Assembly: GCA_963585895.1 (NCBI GenBank)
Contig: OY757911.1
Coordinates: 90,460,647-90,524,646, forward strand
Reading direction: 5' to 3'
Origin: Sepioteuthis lessoniana
Lineage: Eukaryota; Mollusca; Cephalopoda; Myopsida; Loliginidae
Length of the DNA: 64,000 nt
The position numbers and the translations under genes were made by a program. A model generated the notes under the pieces. The model ran no database searches. It had not been told where the DNA came from and worked only from the letters and a program-made list of their open reading frames with translations. Positions within the stretch are counted from its first letter, which is position 1, and each line of letters starts with the position of its first letter. Shown here in pieces: positions 22,766 to 33,345 of this stretch.

Positions 22766-22924
22766 ATATGAAAAAGGGTTTATTGTACAAGGAAGTATTT
22801 ACAGAGGTACATGCGTAAGGCAAAGCTCCTCAAATGAATTGAGCTCTCGGTAGTTATTAAGTGGATATATGTAAGCAAAATAACAAATGATTCATATGCA
22901 TTTAAAATCCCTTCGCTTACACTA

Positions 22925-23050
22925 GTTTCCTCATGGCTGTGTGGTAGGATCTACGGCTGGCATATAAGTCAGCTGGGTTCCATTCAAGAATCTCACATGT
23001 CTAGCCATACTGAAGAGTTGTGATACAACGAAACAGTCTGTCTGTTGATG
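22925..23050 (+). mobile_element. tRNA-derived SINE, family S5
   Basis: Shares CTAGCCATACTGAAGAGTTG, TGATACAACGAAACAGTCTG and an S5 head with the copies at 23845 and 54955. The head at 54955 shows a clear A box (TGGCTGAGCGG) and B box (TTTCGATTCC), which supports a tRNA origin. A microsatellite ((AT)n, (GT)n) follows at once. Confidence 0.65.
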
Positions 23051-23499
23051 ACTATATATATATATATATGTGTGTGTGTGTAAGTGTGTGTGTGTGGTAG
23101 AGTAATAAGTGGTTGTTATAAGTATGCTTGAAGTAAGCTTTGGTATAAAGGTTTGTAAAAATCGATATGCATACGCACACACACTGACAACCTCATAATC
23201 TATATATTAATACAGTTGTAACAACCTACCTTTAACCTTGGAATTTGGTATGAATCACATAAGAATGGGGAAGTGATGGGCAGATGAATGCACATATTCT
23301 TTTACTACACAGGTCAGTGGGCAAACTGTATTACAAAACTAATTCTTAGCACACCAGCTTTCCCCAGTCATGATTTTACCAAGACATCTGTCCTATCCAA
23401 TCACTCTCTACCATAGCTATTGTATATTATTGTATATATATACAAATTAAACCATGGGATTTCCATACGTTCAGCTCATAAATATTTTGATTAACATAC

Positions 23500-23799
23500 C
23501 TTTGTTAATAGTAGTTGGGCTTAAACTGTAGGTGCTCCTCGGTGTAAGTGATACCATCTCATCACCTGTATCCGGTTCAGCTATTTCTCTTTCTTCTTCT
23601 TCTGTGTCATGGTTATTCACCTGCAAGGCATTCAAAGTGCTGCGTAGTTTTTTGCACAGATTGAGTGCAGCTTTAGCAATGTATTTTGTGGGAATGATGT
23701 TTCTATCCAGTGCTCTTACTAAGGCATCCTCGCTAATCAAACTCCAGTCAATAGTTTCAAAGAGAGATTCCTTTTCACTTTCACTCAAGGAGTCATATT
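23500..23799 (-). CDS. BTB-NPH3 protein, exon 2 (end of NPH3 domain)
   Basis: A 300-base exon with acceptor TTTCAG (AG at 23801-23800) and donor GTATGT starting at 23499. It enters with two bases and leaves with one base of split codons, matching both neighbours; both junctions make Glu. It encodes residues 410-510. The first part (DSLSESEKESLFETIDWSLI then SEDALVRALDRNIIPTKYI, ending in LCKKLRS) lines up with the closing part of plant NPH3 domains. There the pattern is 'LSxSEKxxLCxxxDCxKLSxEAxxHAAQNxxLPLRxxVQVLFxEQxxxR'. The Ser-Glu-Lys, Asp, Ser..Ala, Asn..Pro and Leu..Leu positions are kept. After it comes an acidic linker (HDTEEEEREIAEPDTGDEM). Confidence 0.9.
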
Positions 23800-23844
23800 C
23801 TGAAAGAAAGAAATGAAAATATGTGTTACATAAAACTGAAAGGG

Positions 23845-23970
23845 ATTGCTGGTGGCTTGGATGTTATATTATCAGGCTGACATAAAGTTGGCCGGGTTTC
23901 GATCTCAGTTTAAGGTATCTCATGAGTCTAGCCACACTGATGAGTTGTGATACAATAAAACAATCTGTCT
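23845..23970 (+). mobile_element. tRNA-derived SINE, family S5
   Basis: Second S5 copy: GGGTTTCGATCTCAG (B box) followed by CTAGCCACACTGATGAGTTG and TGATACAATAAAACAATCTG. It lies just upstream (5', host strand) of exon 2. Confidence 0.65.
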
Positions 23971-23999
23971 AAACTCTAGCTTCAAGAGTTTACTGTTTT

Positions 24000-24190
24000 T
24001 GCATTTAAACTGAGTACTTATGCTAAACTGAATTGCTTGAAATAGAACTGTTTTTGACACTGAAATTGTGCTTTTGCTAAACTGAATTGTTTGAAAAAGA
24101 ACTGATTACTTGTATAAAAATGGATTTGGTGTTAAATAATCTACAACGGTTGATATGCCATAAAACCCAACCAACCAACCAATCAACCAA
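24000..24190 (+). mobile_element. SINE S2 tail with internal repeat units
   Basis: Two copies of the unit about TGCTAAACTGAATTGCTTGAAATAGAACTG, then the tail GATATGCCATAAAACCCAAC and a (CCAA)n stretch. Confidence 0.6.
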
Positions 24191-24249
24191 CCAACAAAAC
24201 TGAAAGAAAAGTAAAAATATCTTAATGATTGACTGATTGACTTTAACAG

Positions 24250-25440
24250 TATTTTCACACACCCCACCAAACGGGCGAATGTGGTACAAGGCCTTTTTAA
24301 GGTGGGTCCTGGCACAGGGCCGTTACCCAGACACACCTGTTACGGCCACCGGCCACGGTAGGGTTATAGTGCAAGAACTACTATGTTGACCGGAAGTGGG
24401 GGAAGGCGATTGGCGAGTCTTCGAGCCCTAGCAACAGGGGAAGAAGCAGCCGAGAAGGGGCAAAGGTCTTGACCCGGATAAGGAGAAGACATGCCATTGG
24501 TCGAGGCAGGGAGGGCGCTTTACCGCCAAAAAGAAACGAAACCCAAAAAGTTAGTTTCGAGCTTCGTCAAGGAAGAGAAAGGTCGCCTTTTCACGGGGTC
24601 CGGTGAAAGGGGAAATCCTAGTCCCAAAATGGCATATAGAAGCATTTAGCTCCGTTGGGTAAGAACCTGAGGCTCAACGTAAAAGAAAAGGAAAACAAAA
24701 ACTGGTGCATTGCAACTCGTTAATAGGAGATTAACGAATATAAGAAAAAAAAGAAAAAATTAACAAAAGAAAGGAAAGATAAAAAAAAAAGGTTAGTCAA
24801 AATTTTTATCAAGAATAATATACGTAACCTAAATAAAGGTCCGTATCAAGACTATTCCAAAGAAACATTTTTGAGGCTGTTCATCAGCAGCTAGTTTCGG
24901 CGGAAAACCTATTTGGTTAAAATTTGTATATCCATAAAGACGAAGAGGAGAGACTCTTGTTCTTCGGTGAAAGAAGGAAAAAAAATACTTTGTCTTATTG
25001 GAAGGACTTAGTCAAATACTGTTGGGAGCGACTTTTCCTCCACATTTCTGTACATTTTTTGTTGTATTCGTTTTGTTCTTTGTTTGTCTGTTGTCACAGT
25101 TGTGCTTTCTTTAAAATAAAAAAATGTAAGAATGATACATATATAAAGAAATGGAGAAAACCAACTGCGCGTCATATTGTTTGTCCGGTTCAGAATACCC
25201 CACGTATTCATTCATATCACGTTGACCTCTTTAACCTTCAAACCCTCATTCGTCCGTGGTCTTAGTAACCCACACATAGGACTCCGTCCATATCTCGAAA
25301 AATTAAAAATACGGGTGGAAACTCGTCACACACCCCATATTCTCAAAAATGCCTTGGACCCTGTCAGTATTTCCCTAAAAAAGGGGGCCACAAGCACCAG
25401 GCCATAAACCAAGCCCCTCTGAGGAGGGTTAGAACCTAGT
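24250..25440. other. GC-richer interspersed block, possibly LTR-derived
   Basis: Base composition rises sharply compared with its surroundings (for example GGCACAGGGCCGTTACC, CGGCCACCGGCCACGG, CGGAAGTGGGGGAAGG), with several purine-rich tracts. Composition and motifs resemble the solo LTRs at 43.4 and 47.2 kb in style, but no bounded TG...CA pair with target duplication was found. Short open frames (24924-25265, 25177-25407) have no recognisable homology. Confidence 0.4.
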
Positions 25441-25872
25441 GGTGATAATTTTTCTGGCTTGCCAGTCAATTTTCTTGTTCCACACTTATTTGGACTTTTC
25501 AAGTAATTGCAGATTATGGTTTTATGGTGTAAATAAATTTCTCTCTGTGATTTTCTGACTCGTTTCAGAGCTGTGATCTCACCTTTCTCAAATTCAGATA
25601 ATTTAGTTCCTTTAGACCTTTATGTTTTTAGTATTTTAAGTATTACAGTTTTAATAGCTTTTATATTGCTTAGACTATATGTAATAGATTTTTTTAATTA
25701 AATTAAGTCACTTTTTCTTTAGTTTTTATTGGTGGTCTTATGCTTATGTTAAAAATAGATTTTAAAATTTGGCACAAATGTTAATATACATATAAAAAAT
25801 GAATTGAAATTTCTTCTTATTTTAAATTTAGATGTCTCTTAACCTTATCTTTCATATATCTGATTTTCATAA

Positions 25873-26329
25873 TGTTGTATACTCTCGTACAAATACAAGC
25901 GGAAACATAATCAAACATAATTTATGAACTTCAATAAACAAACGAACACACTTCTTTATAAAATATATATCTCACACTTTATTCTCGAAAGGGTTGATGT
26001 TTCTGTGGTATGTGAGAGATGGGTGGGGAGACATATACTCTGAGAGATGACTTCTTCTCATATCTTCTTCAGGGAACTAGGGGGTGCCATTGCTTACATC
26101 CCCTTGCAAGCCGAGACACCTCTGATCAGCTGCGTGTCCCTCACTCGACTGTGATTCTCTGCTTCTGTCTAAATCTGACCACGTGGTTCTCATCACATGG
26201 TCTCCTTCTGGTTACACACCTGTTGTACTGGAGTGCCCTGATCATGCTGTCCTGTTTACGTGACAGCTTGTCAAAGCACACGGGGTCACTTGGAATGAAC
26301 TGAAAATTCATGGCATATGTTATATAACA
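25873..26329. mobile_element. Solo LTR, family C (457 bases)
   Basis: Starts TGTTGTATACTC and ends TTATATAACA. It is flanked by ATAA at 25869-25872 and 26330-26333. It shares the start and an internal CTTCTTTATAAAATATAT / GAAAGGGTT block with the copies at 30990 and 48543. No internal retroviral-type coding region adjoins it. Confidence 0.8.
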
Positions 26330-26471
26330 ATAATCTAAAAATTATAAACAGTATCTTTTTCTTCATTTTTGAAGGTGGTCTTTTATTTTTATCCCAGGGT
26401 GTACAATATTAAAATTTTGTACCTATATATATATATATATGTAATTTAAAATTATATATATATGGCATCAA

Positions 26472-26502
<31 letters not shown>

Positions 26503-26782
26503 TACAATGACATCATACACACCACTCCACCTAACAATAAGCTGAGAGGAACAAACTGCTTTGAAAAAATATGGCTGAGCTGGTTAAAAAATGCTGTTAC
26601 AAATGGATCCAGTCCAACATTTGAATAACTCTGAGTTTTGTGTTAATAACCTTCATGTGGTTTGCTAATATTGGTAGCTACTGTATCAGACAAAGGTGTT
26701 ATTGACTAAATAAAGCACTATTATATAACTCAGTGAATTTTATTTCTTTAACATATTATTATAAAAATTTATATTATTTCTT

Positions 26783-26814
<32 letters not shown>

Positions 26815-26817
26815 TAT

Positions 26818-27095
26818 ATAAAGTAAAAAGTAAAGTTGGTGACTTTAGTCAAGGGTGACCCAAAGGCTCCCTTTTCAATAGCTACTACACCGAGATGTAG
26901 AGGGGGGGTGCTACTCCTTTCCCTGGGTTGCTCCACTTTACCCTTGATCCATACCTTATAATGCTGAGTGCTTAGCAAGGTAGCATCAAGTACCATTATT
27001 TTTAATCTTTGGTATGACTCGACCTGAGATTTAACCCCGGTCTCCCAAACCTTTGGCAAACACTCTACTCATTAGGCCAATGGCCCAGTTATAAC
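26818..27095 (-). mobile_element. tRNA-derived SINE, family S3
   Basis: AAAGTAAAGTTGGTGAC at the left; GATTTAACCCCGGTCTCCC (B-box complement) and CATTAGGCCAATGGCCCAG at the right. (AT)n/(AC)n repeats precede it. Confidence 0.75.
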
Positions 27096-27589
27096 TAGGT
27101 GGCTAAACTTGACAATCTATTGTAACAGTGGTCCATGATAATACTGATGCTTCTGTTCAGAATGATTCTAATTCGCATTTTATTGTTATCTTTGTTCTTT
27201 TGAGAATTTGAGAGACTAAAAAATGATATTCAGTTCAGATGCAGATGCACAGAATAAACATTTAGTTGTAAGTTGTACTGGAAATTGCTTTATTCTTTAA
27301 AAGTTTTTTAAGTGTATTGCTCTAATAAAAATCTTGCTATGATGTCCCATTTTTGCACACACACACACAAGGTCAAAATGTGACCAAAATTTGGTAAAGT
27401 GTGGATTTACTCTGTTAGAAGCAAAGCTGCCTCTTAGTGGGGGCAAAAATTGTTCAGTTCTATAGGTATTCCTCTTCAGGAGCATCACAGGTGCTGATTT
27501 ATCAACTTAGCCCTTGCCCCTTTTAGATGAAGAGGAAGTTGATGCCAAGGGAAAAAGACCCTAGATCTAATCTGATTATTTTATATCCC

Positions 27590-27805
27590 TCTCATTGTGA
27601 AATGGTCTGGGAGACTGAGGTTAAATCCCAGGTCAAGTCATACCAAAGACTCAAAAAATGGTACTTGATGCCGCCTTGCTAAACACTCAGCACTGTAAGG
27701 TAAGGATCAAGAGTAAAGTGGAGCAATTCAAGGATGGAGTAGCTCCCTACCCTATACCTCGGTAGGGAGCCTTCTGGTCACCCCCGACTAAGGTCACCAA
27801 CGTTA

Positions 27806-27806
<1 letters not shown>
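27590..27806 (+). mobile_element. tRNA-derived SINE, family S3
   Basis: Sense-orientation S3: GAGGTTAAATCCCAGGTC (B box), ACTCAAAAAATGGTACTTGA, TGATGCCGCCTTGCTAA and the end CTAAGGTCACCAACGTTACT, which runs into an (AT)n tract at 27809-27840. Confidence 0.75.
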
Positions 27807-27843
<37 letters not shown>

Positions 27844-28016
27844 GAAATGAACTGATAGTTATAAAATGTTTTTTTCTCAAATCAGAAAAATACTCAAATA
27901 CTGGCTAGGAGAGCAGTATAAAACTTAAAAGTAAATGTTTTCTCACCTTTTTTTGTCAGTCTCTTGACTATAAGTTACATGAATTTATAGATATATTCAC
28001 TGCTTAGATGAAATGT

Positions 28017-28047
<31 letters not shown>

Positions 28048-28079
28048 GTTCTATATATATATATATATAACGTATCATC

Positions 28080-28283
28080 ATCATCATGTCGTGCCGCCAG
28101 CACGGATATCCCTGACCCTCCCTCGCCACTTCTCCCTATCATTCATCAGGGTTACATCCTGTGTCCTCACATAATTGCTGTATGTAAGTTCGAGCTGGTC
28201 GTCCTGCTTTTGCACGGCCATATGTGGGGGTCCATAAGTGCTCATAAGTGATGTACTCCTATGGACCCCCACATATAACATAT
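28080..28283 (-). mobile_element. RTE-like LINE 3' end fragment
   Basis: On the - strand the frame 28281-28084 reads GPPHMAVQKQDDQLELTYSN and ends DREKWRGRVRDIRAGGTT, the usual end of this LINE family's ORF, followed by the GAT-type tail (ATGATGATGA complement at 28076-28087). The middle is deleted relative to 57.1 kb. Confidence 0.65.
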
Positions 28284-28375
28284 AAAATCACCTAAATATC
28301 TAGATATTTCTAATACATACATAAATACACAAGCATAAGAATTTTAGAAATATATAGATATTTAGGTGATTTTAA
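28220..28375. repeat. Two adjacent palindromes
   Basis: The first pairs ATATGTGGGGGTCCAT (about 28221-28236) with ATGGACCCCCACATAT (about 28261-28276), so the LINE edge itself folds back. The second pairs AAAATCACCTAAATATCTAG (from 28284) with its near complement ending GATATTTAGGTGATTTT at 28373. Confidence 0.75.
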
Positions 28376-28825
28376 GAGTCTATAATGAAGAAACATTTAT
28401 TTATAAATTATTGTATTTGAAGTGCTTTTAAATTACTGTGTGTATGAGAAAAAAATCTTTCATCCTTTGTATAGTCTCCTGCTGTGAATGAATCATAAGT
28501 AGGAAGTGTATAAAACTGAAAGTCCATGTTAAGTTTGGGTAAGCTGTTGATCATCTTGGTTACTGGCAGATTTACAGCTTGATGTTTTGGAGAGGGTGGT
28601 GGGTATGAAGCAATCAACCTGTCCAAACTTGTGACTGTCAACAAGACACAAACAGTCACTTGTCACTCAGGTCATTTTGCCTCCAACCCCTCTCAGTAAA
28701 TTGAGCCTCTTTATCAGGTCAACCACACTAAACCACTTAAAATGATTGTTTTCCTTGAAATGTTGAAGTGTCCAGGATAAAGGGTGCAATTTGATATAGA
28801 CACTCAGTTTGGAGCTTTATTTTGT

Positions 28826-29316
28826 TGTTACATTTCGCTCTGGCCAAACAAACTACGACAACATGTAATATATATATAAATATATATTTATTTTCTCAAC
28901 GGACGATTGTGTGAAGTAGGAGCAATCAGGAGAGGTAATAGAATCGTTCGTCTATGAGGCCTGGTCTTTTCGGGGTAAGAAGACGATGGCTGAGAAAATG
29001 CACACGGGGCAACGACGGGACATGCTTGCGTGAACAGCGGAATTTTCACTGTCTTCCGTTCAATTCGTCGGCCTTATATTACCATCAAACTCCCACGCAG
29101 AGATATGGACATGCCTCCACGCCCACATGATCTCTTCCCATAACTGGCCAACGGAATATGCAACTTCTGCCATCTTTGGAATGGCATGTTTGATTGTCAT
29201 CGAGCGGAAATAACTGTCATGCAGTTCAGAGGTCACTCTCTTCCAGTGCATCACTTTGTGACGTCACTGTTAGATTTTTACCTTGTCCCATATTGTCAGC
29301 CAAGCTGTATTTTACA
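28826..29316 (-). mobile_element. Solo LTR, family D (491 bases)
   Basis: Starts TGTTACATTTCGCTCTGG and ends GTATTTTACA, with flanks TTGT at 28822-28825 and 29317-29320. Its reverse complement matches 53480-54297 across GAGAGTGACCTCTGAACTGC, GACAGTTATTTCCGCT and the end about AGAGCG-AAAT-GTAACA. Orientation was taken from the AATAAATATATATT (polyA-type) block near the TGTTACA side. Confidence 0.72.
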
Positions 29317-29344
29317 TTGTTTTTCTTTTGCAAAGGTAAAGCGA

Positions 29345-29770
29345 TTTAAACTTCTTTTTTATAGTTGCACCTCTTAAACTCTAATGAAACACCTTGAGAA
29401 AAAGCTTGATGGAAACTGTTCAAGGATGCTGCATGCTGTATTGAACAAATCCTCGAAGCAGCACCCAACAAAACAGCAGTTGTGTGGCCGCTTACCTCTC
29501 ATCAAACAAACCATCTAAGTATGACAAGCAAGACATGCTGGAGAAGTTAGAACAAATTCATAAGCAATGTCAACCTGTAGATTCTTTTTATGTCGATGCA
29601 CCAGTGTTGGCTGACCATTAAAACTTTCATCAACTCTGTCCAGACACTGGGTACCGTTAAGAAAACTAGCTAAGAATGATGGCTGATAGGAATAGATAAT
29701 GAGAAAGAGTCAATGGAATCTGTGCTGTCAGCACATTTTGATGATGATGATGAAGATGATGATGATCTTT
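29345..29770 (+). mobile_element. RTE-like LINE 3' fragment with GAT tail
   Basis: Encodes, across frameshifts, the blocks LEKKLDGNCSRML, HPTKQQLCGRLPLIKQTI, a region around ACAAGCAAGACATGCTGGAG, and then ends in (GAT)n at about 29740-29766. It is the same family as 45.7 kb and 57.1 kb. Confidence 0.65.
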
Positions 29771-29779
29771 TATGTGTAT

Positions 29780-30070
29780 TTTGTTCCAGTTGGCTGGTGC
29801 TGTAGAATAAGTCAACATCATCTTTGCAGAAGGGTAAGACCATACCCCCCACCCAATAAGTGTCCTGGATGAGACACTAAACTATCTGATTGTAAGGCTC
29901 AAGTTATGGAGCTTTGGGGGTGTGAAGTACTGCCATTACTCCCAGGTCCACTCTGACCTGAAGTGGTAGTAACTGTTGTGGTCCTAACTATGGGTTAAAT
30001 AGAACTGTTCAGTCTTTTACTTGGGATTATAATTATTAGTATTAAATAGAATTATCAATAAAGTTATCTC
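29780..30070 (+). mobile_element. SINE S2
   Basis: Head GTTGGCTGGTGCTGTAGAAT, then GTGTCCTGGATGAGACACTA, CTCCCAGGTCCACTCTGACC, TATGGGTTAAATAGAACTGT and GGATTATAATTATTAGTATT. Joined directly to the LINE GAT tail. Confidence 0.65.
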
Positions 30071-30112
30071 TGAACTACTTACTTAATAACTATATATATA
30101 TATATACCACAT

Positions 30113-30192
30113 GGTGGGGTCTGTGACCCTGGATTTCATGCATTTATCTGATAAATGGGTAAAGCATGAAACCCAGGGTCACAGACACCACC

Positions 30193-30194
<2 letters not shown>
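30113..30194. repeat. Short foldback between microsatellites
   Basis: Arms about 31 bases long: GGTCTGTGACCCTGGATTTC on the left and its complement GAAACCCAGGGTCACAGAC on the right, separated by about 20 bases. (AT)n runs flank both sides, and a (GT)n run follows at about 30227-30262. Confidence 0.8.
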
Positions 30195-30196
<2 letters not shown>

Positions 30197-30265
<69 letters not shown>

Positions 30266-30336
30266 CAGCTCTATCATTAATATTGAGCAGCCTACCATTG
30301 ACTCATCAAGTAAGCTAGTGATAGCCATAAGCCATT

Positions 30337-30383
<47 letters not shown>

Positions 30384-30385
30384 AC
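30197..30385. repeat. (AT)n, (GT)n and (AT)n microsatellites
   Basis: Three dinucleotide runs around 75 bases of unlabelled DNA. The open frame that crosses them is an artefact. Confidence 0.85.
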
Positions 30386-30535
30386 AGTATTTGGTATTGA
30401 ATAGCTCCCAAGGGTTGATGTGCCAGTAAACTAAAAAACCTAACCTAAAAGTGGAAGCTCATCATAATACATGTATAAATTGAATTTGGCATTTAATAGC
30501 CATCAAGGGTTGATATGCCATTAAACCAAATACCC
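30386..30535 (+). mobile_element. SINE S2/S1-type tails, two in tandem
   Basis: Two successive tail copies: GGGTTGATGTGCCAGTAAAC near 30413 and GGGTTGATATGCCATTAAAC near 30508, each preceded by a GTATTGAATAG or GCATTTAATAG block. Confidence 0.55.
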
Positions 30536-30614
30536 TAACCTATCTGATACTTTCCAAAAAATGCCCCCTCATTCCCAACAGAGTGATCCTTGGATCAGGG
30601 CATGATCCTTAACC

Positions 30615-30865
30615 AGCCCATTAGCCTAGTGTTTGCCAATGGCTCAGGAGATAGGGATTCAATCCCCGGTTGAGTCGTACCATAGACTCAAAAAATGGTA
30701 CCTGATGCCGCCTTGTTTAACACACAACATTATAAGGTACGGATCAAGGCTAAAGTGGAGCAATACAAGAAAAGAAGTAGGCCCCCCCTACACCTCAGTG
30801 TTGTACCTATTGAAAAGGGAGCTTTCGGGTCACCCTCGACTATGTTCACCCATATCAACAATCAA
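30615..30865 (+). mobile_element. tRNA-derived SINE, family S3
   Basis: A-box side CCCATTAGCCTAGTG, B box GATTCAATCCCCGG, then ACTCAAAAAATGGTACCTGA and the end GTCACCCTCGACTATG. The frame 30633-30878 is only this SINE read through. Confidence 0.75.
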
Positions 30866-30989
30866 AATAAACCCATAAAACAATTTTATTCTTAAATTGT
30901 CATATGATAATTCTAGTTTGCATTATTGTATTTTCATGAGGTTACTGAAATAATTATTTACAGTGTGTAATTTAGTACAAGACCAGAAT

Positions 30990-31569
30990 TGTTGTATACT
31001 CATATGCAGATGCATGCAGAATCATAACGACGACACAATAAAGATGAGCGACACATTTCTTTAGAAAAATATACCTCTCACATTATTTGAAAGGGTTCGA
31101 AAGGATTACTAAAGGTTTTACAGTGAGGGGGAGTTGGAGACGGAACAGAACTGCAACATATTGACCCCCCCCACTCTTATGGCCATAACAGCGTTTCTTT
31201 CCCGTTTTCCTGGGCTGCTCAACCGGGGTCCTGGGGCCCCAGCCTCTCTGGGACATGTTCCTCATTCTAGCATTTTCTCTCCTACTGGTCTGATCTCCAA
31301 CTGCTCAATCGGGGGTCCTAAGGGCCCCCTCTGCTGGGTGCTGGTTTTCTCTACCGCATCTTATCTCCAAATAACTCGAACTTCCTGTGCACCGAGTTAT
31401 ATAATAGTTCAACGTCCACCTTCTTCTTGTGGGCGTCACAAATCGCACTCATTCAACCTGTCCACGGTCAAGGTTATATTCTGATATTCCTCGACCGGAT
31501 GCACCTGTTATTTACACAGGTGCATTTCCTATTTTGACAGCTGGCCGGGTCGGAGGTCAATATACAACA
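30990..31569. mobile_element. Solo LTR, family C (580 bases)
   Basis: Starts TGTTGTATACTC and ends AATATACAACA, so the termini are inverted copies. It is flanked by GAAT at 30986-30989 and 31570-31573. It contains the CTCACATTATTTGAAAGGGTT block of this family and a CG-rich second half. Frames at 31134-31484 and 31083-31265 are not genes. Confidence 0.88.
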
Positions 31570-31573
31570 GAAT

Positions 31574-32163
31574 TATGAAATAAAACTCTTTTGCAATGGC
31601 CTAAAAGCTTAACAAATGGACCGTGTAAAGTGTTCAGTTAGATTACTAAATTGATTTGGAGATGTTGTTGATGACTTATTTTTGCAGATAAAATAAAAAC
31701 CTTAAGGTTAGGACTGAAATGTTGTCTGAGAAAATAGATTATTCATGTTATTTGATTTTAGGCTATTTTTCTTGGTTGCTTTTTTTAAAGCAACAAAAAA
31801 GTGAAAAACATACGTCTAAAATTAAATGATATAAATATTTCATTAAAGAAATAGTCACAGAATCATTTAAAGTAAGCCAATCACACATAAGATCTACATT
31901 GAAATTAAGCTTGAAATGTGTTGGAAAAATAAACTATAAGTGTTTTTCTATTTTATTCTATTTCATCTATGTTACTTAAAAAAAAAACAGCAAACAAACA
32001 AAAATAGAAACAAAAACTTGTAACTTGTTACAGAATCATAAGTGTATCTCATAAAATTGGTCAATTACATATCAGATCCACTTTTTTCTCAACAAATATT
32101 AAAATGTTGGGTATTTGTACAGAATAACTCAACCATAAAATTTTTGGTCAATTCTTTGTTCAT

Positions 32164-32210
<47 letters not shown>

Positions 32211-32480
32211 ATACATTGTTTATCAAGATTAGAGTAAGTTTCAGTTATTTGCTTCATATTTTTTTACTGAATACTTAAGTTTCCAAATTATATCTTCAAT
32301 TAGCTATAATTTAGCCATTTGCGGCATTTGTTTCAACTTTTCCTTTCACAAACACTAAGAAGGTGTAAATTTTGGTACTTAACTATAAATAAGTGAATCA
32401 AATGTCTAAAACTTGCTCTTATCTGGATGGTGAATGTTGGTATAACATTTCTATATTACACTAGTCAATAAAATTTTTTT
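31574..32480. other. Unlabelled AT-rich intron sequence
   Basis: Nothing recognised apart from an (AC)n/(AT)n run at about 32165-32210. Confidence 0.5.
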
Positions 32481-32489
32481 TTGAAATGG

Positions 32490-32628
32490 TGTTGAGGCAT
32501 CAAATATCTTATTTTGCTAATTTGAGGACACTGAATCATAAAATGACCTTCCTTTTTTTGGTTAGCTACCGTTTTTGCTGTACAGAAATGCCTCATTTTC
32601 GGAAAAAAGCATTTTTTCATTTGTTTAC
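32490..32628. repeat. Dispersed repeat, copy 1 of 2
   Basis: About 140 bases matching 34965-35109 (GAGGCATCAAATATCTT, TTGGTTAGCTACCGTTTTTG, ACAGAAATGCCTCATTTT, CATTTGTTTAC). The two copies have the same orientation and lie on either side of the transposon-derived pseudogene. Confidence 0.75.
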
Positions 32629-32829
32629 AAACCTCTCAATTCGTATTTAAATCAACAAATATTGGTCTATTTATTGAGAAATACTATTTTTGCAATAACA
32701 ATCCCACCCTAAGTCTGTGAAAATAAAACGGTTGAATATACCAAGACCAACAAGTAATTTCATCAAATCATTTGATAAACTAACAGTAGAAATAAAACCT
32801 TCGTGAATATAAGAAGTAAGGTAATTTTT

Positions 32830-33345
32830 TTCTCTTTTTTGATTGTCTGTCATATCCAATGTTATTCAAGTCCCTTTTGATACTCCAACAGTAGTCAGCC
32901 ATCATTCGTTTGTCCCACCGTCCCTGGTAGCGCTCTTCCAGTATTTTGATATCCTGGTGGAATCATTCTCATTTCACATCACTCACATCGCCGCAATTAC
33001 CCGGAAACTTATCTTGATAGCTATCTCAAAATGAACCTTAATACTCATATTAGCGCCTATATCTTGGAGACTTTTCAACAGCTTTTCCTCAAACTTCTTG
33101 TAGTTTTCGGCCTGGCGATTGCATAAGAAGTGTTTCACCACGTCAACAAACGATATCCAAGTGCGTTATTCCAAGTCAATCATTGAATTAACAAATTCGT
33201 TATCCTTAATTAGTTTCCTGGTGTTATGGTGAAACTATTTTCTTGATGTTCATCGTATACAATGGAATAGGTGCATTCCATTGGGATGCCTTTAGTTGGA
33301 GTTTCTTTCCAATTGTGAAAACAAAAGCTCTCAATGTACTTGGTT
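32830..33345 (-). pseudogene. Decayed transposon-derived coding fragment
   Basis: Read on the - strand across several frames, it gives RQAENYKKFEEKLLKSLQDI, GANMSIKVHF, FPGNCGDVSD, FHQDIKILEERYQGRWD and MMADYCWSIKRD. This ordered set belongs to an uncharacterised protein family found in many copies in arthropod, cnidarian and mollusc genomes and thought to be of transposon origin. The family name is not certain. At least two frameshifts and stops separate the blocks, so it is dead. Confidence 0.6.

Larger units (their letters stand above)
17341..23499 (-). other. Intron 2 of the BTB-NPH3 gene
   Basis: A 6.2-kb phase-1 intron with GT...AG ends. It is filled with S4, S2, S1 and S3 SINEs, a triple nest at 18.3-19.2 kb, a foldback element with a SINE at 22.25-22.76 kb, an S5 SINE at 22.93 kb, and several (AT)n/(AC)n/(GT)n runs (17411-17446 poly-T, 17701-17745, 21391-21420, 22030-22130, 23052-23095). 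Confidence 0.85.

Noticed and set aside
23532..23816. 94-codon open frame on the + strand
   Set aside because: Antisense shadow of BTB-NPH3 exon 2.
30111..30404. 97-codon open frame with Ile-Tyr and Val-Cys repeats
   Set aside because: Reads through a foldback and three dinucleotide repeats.
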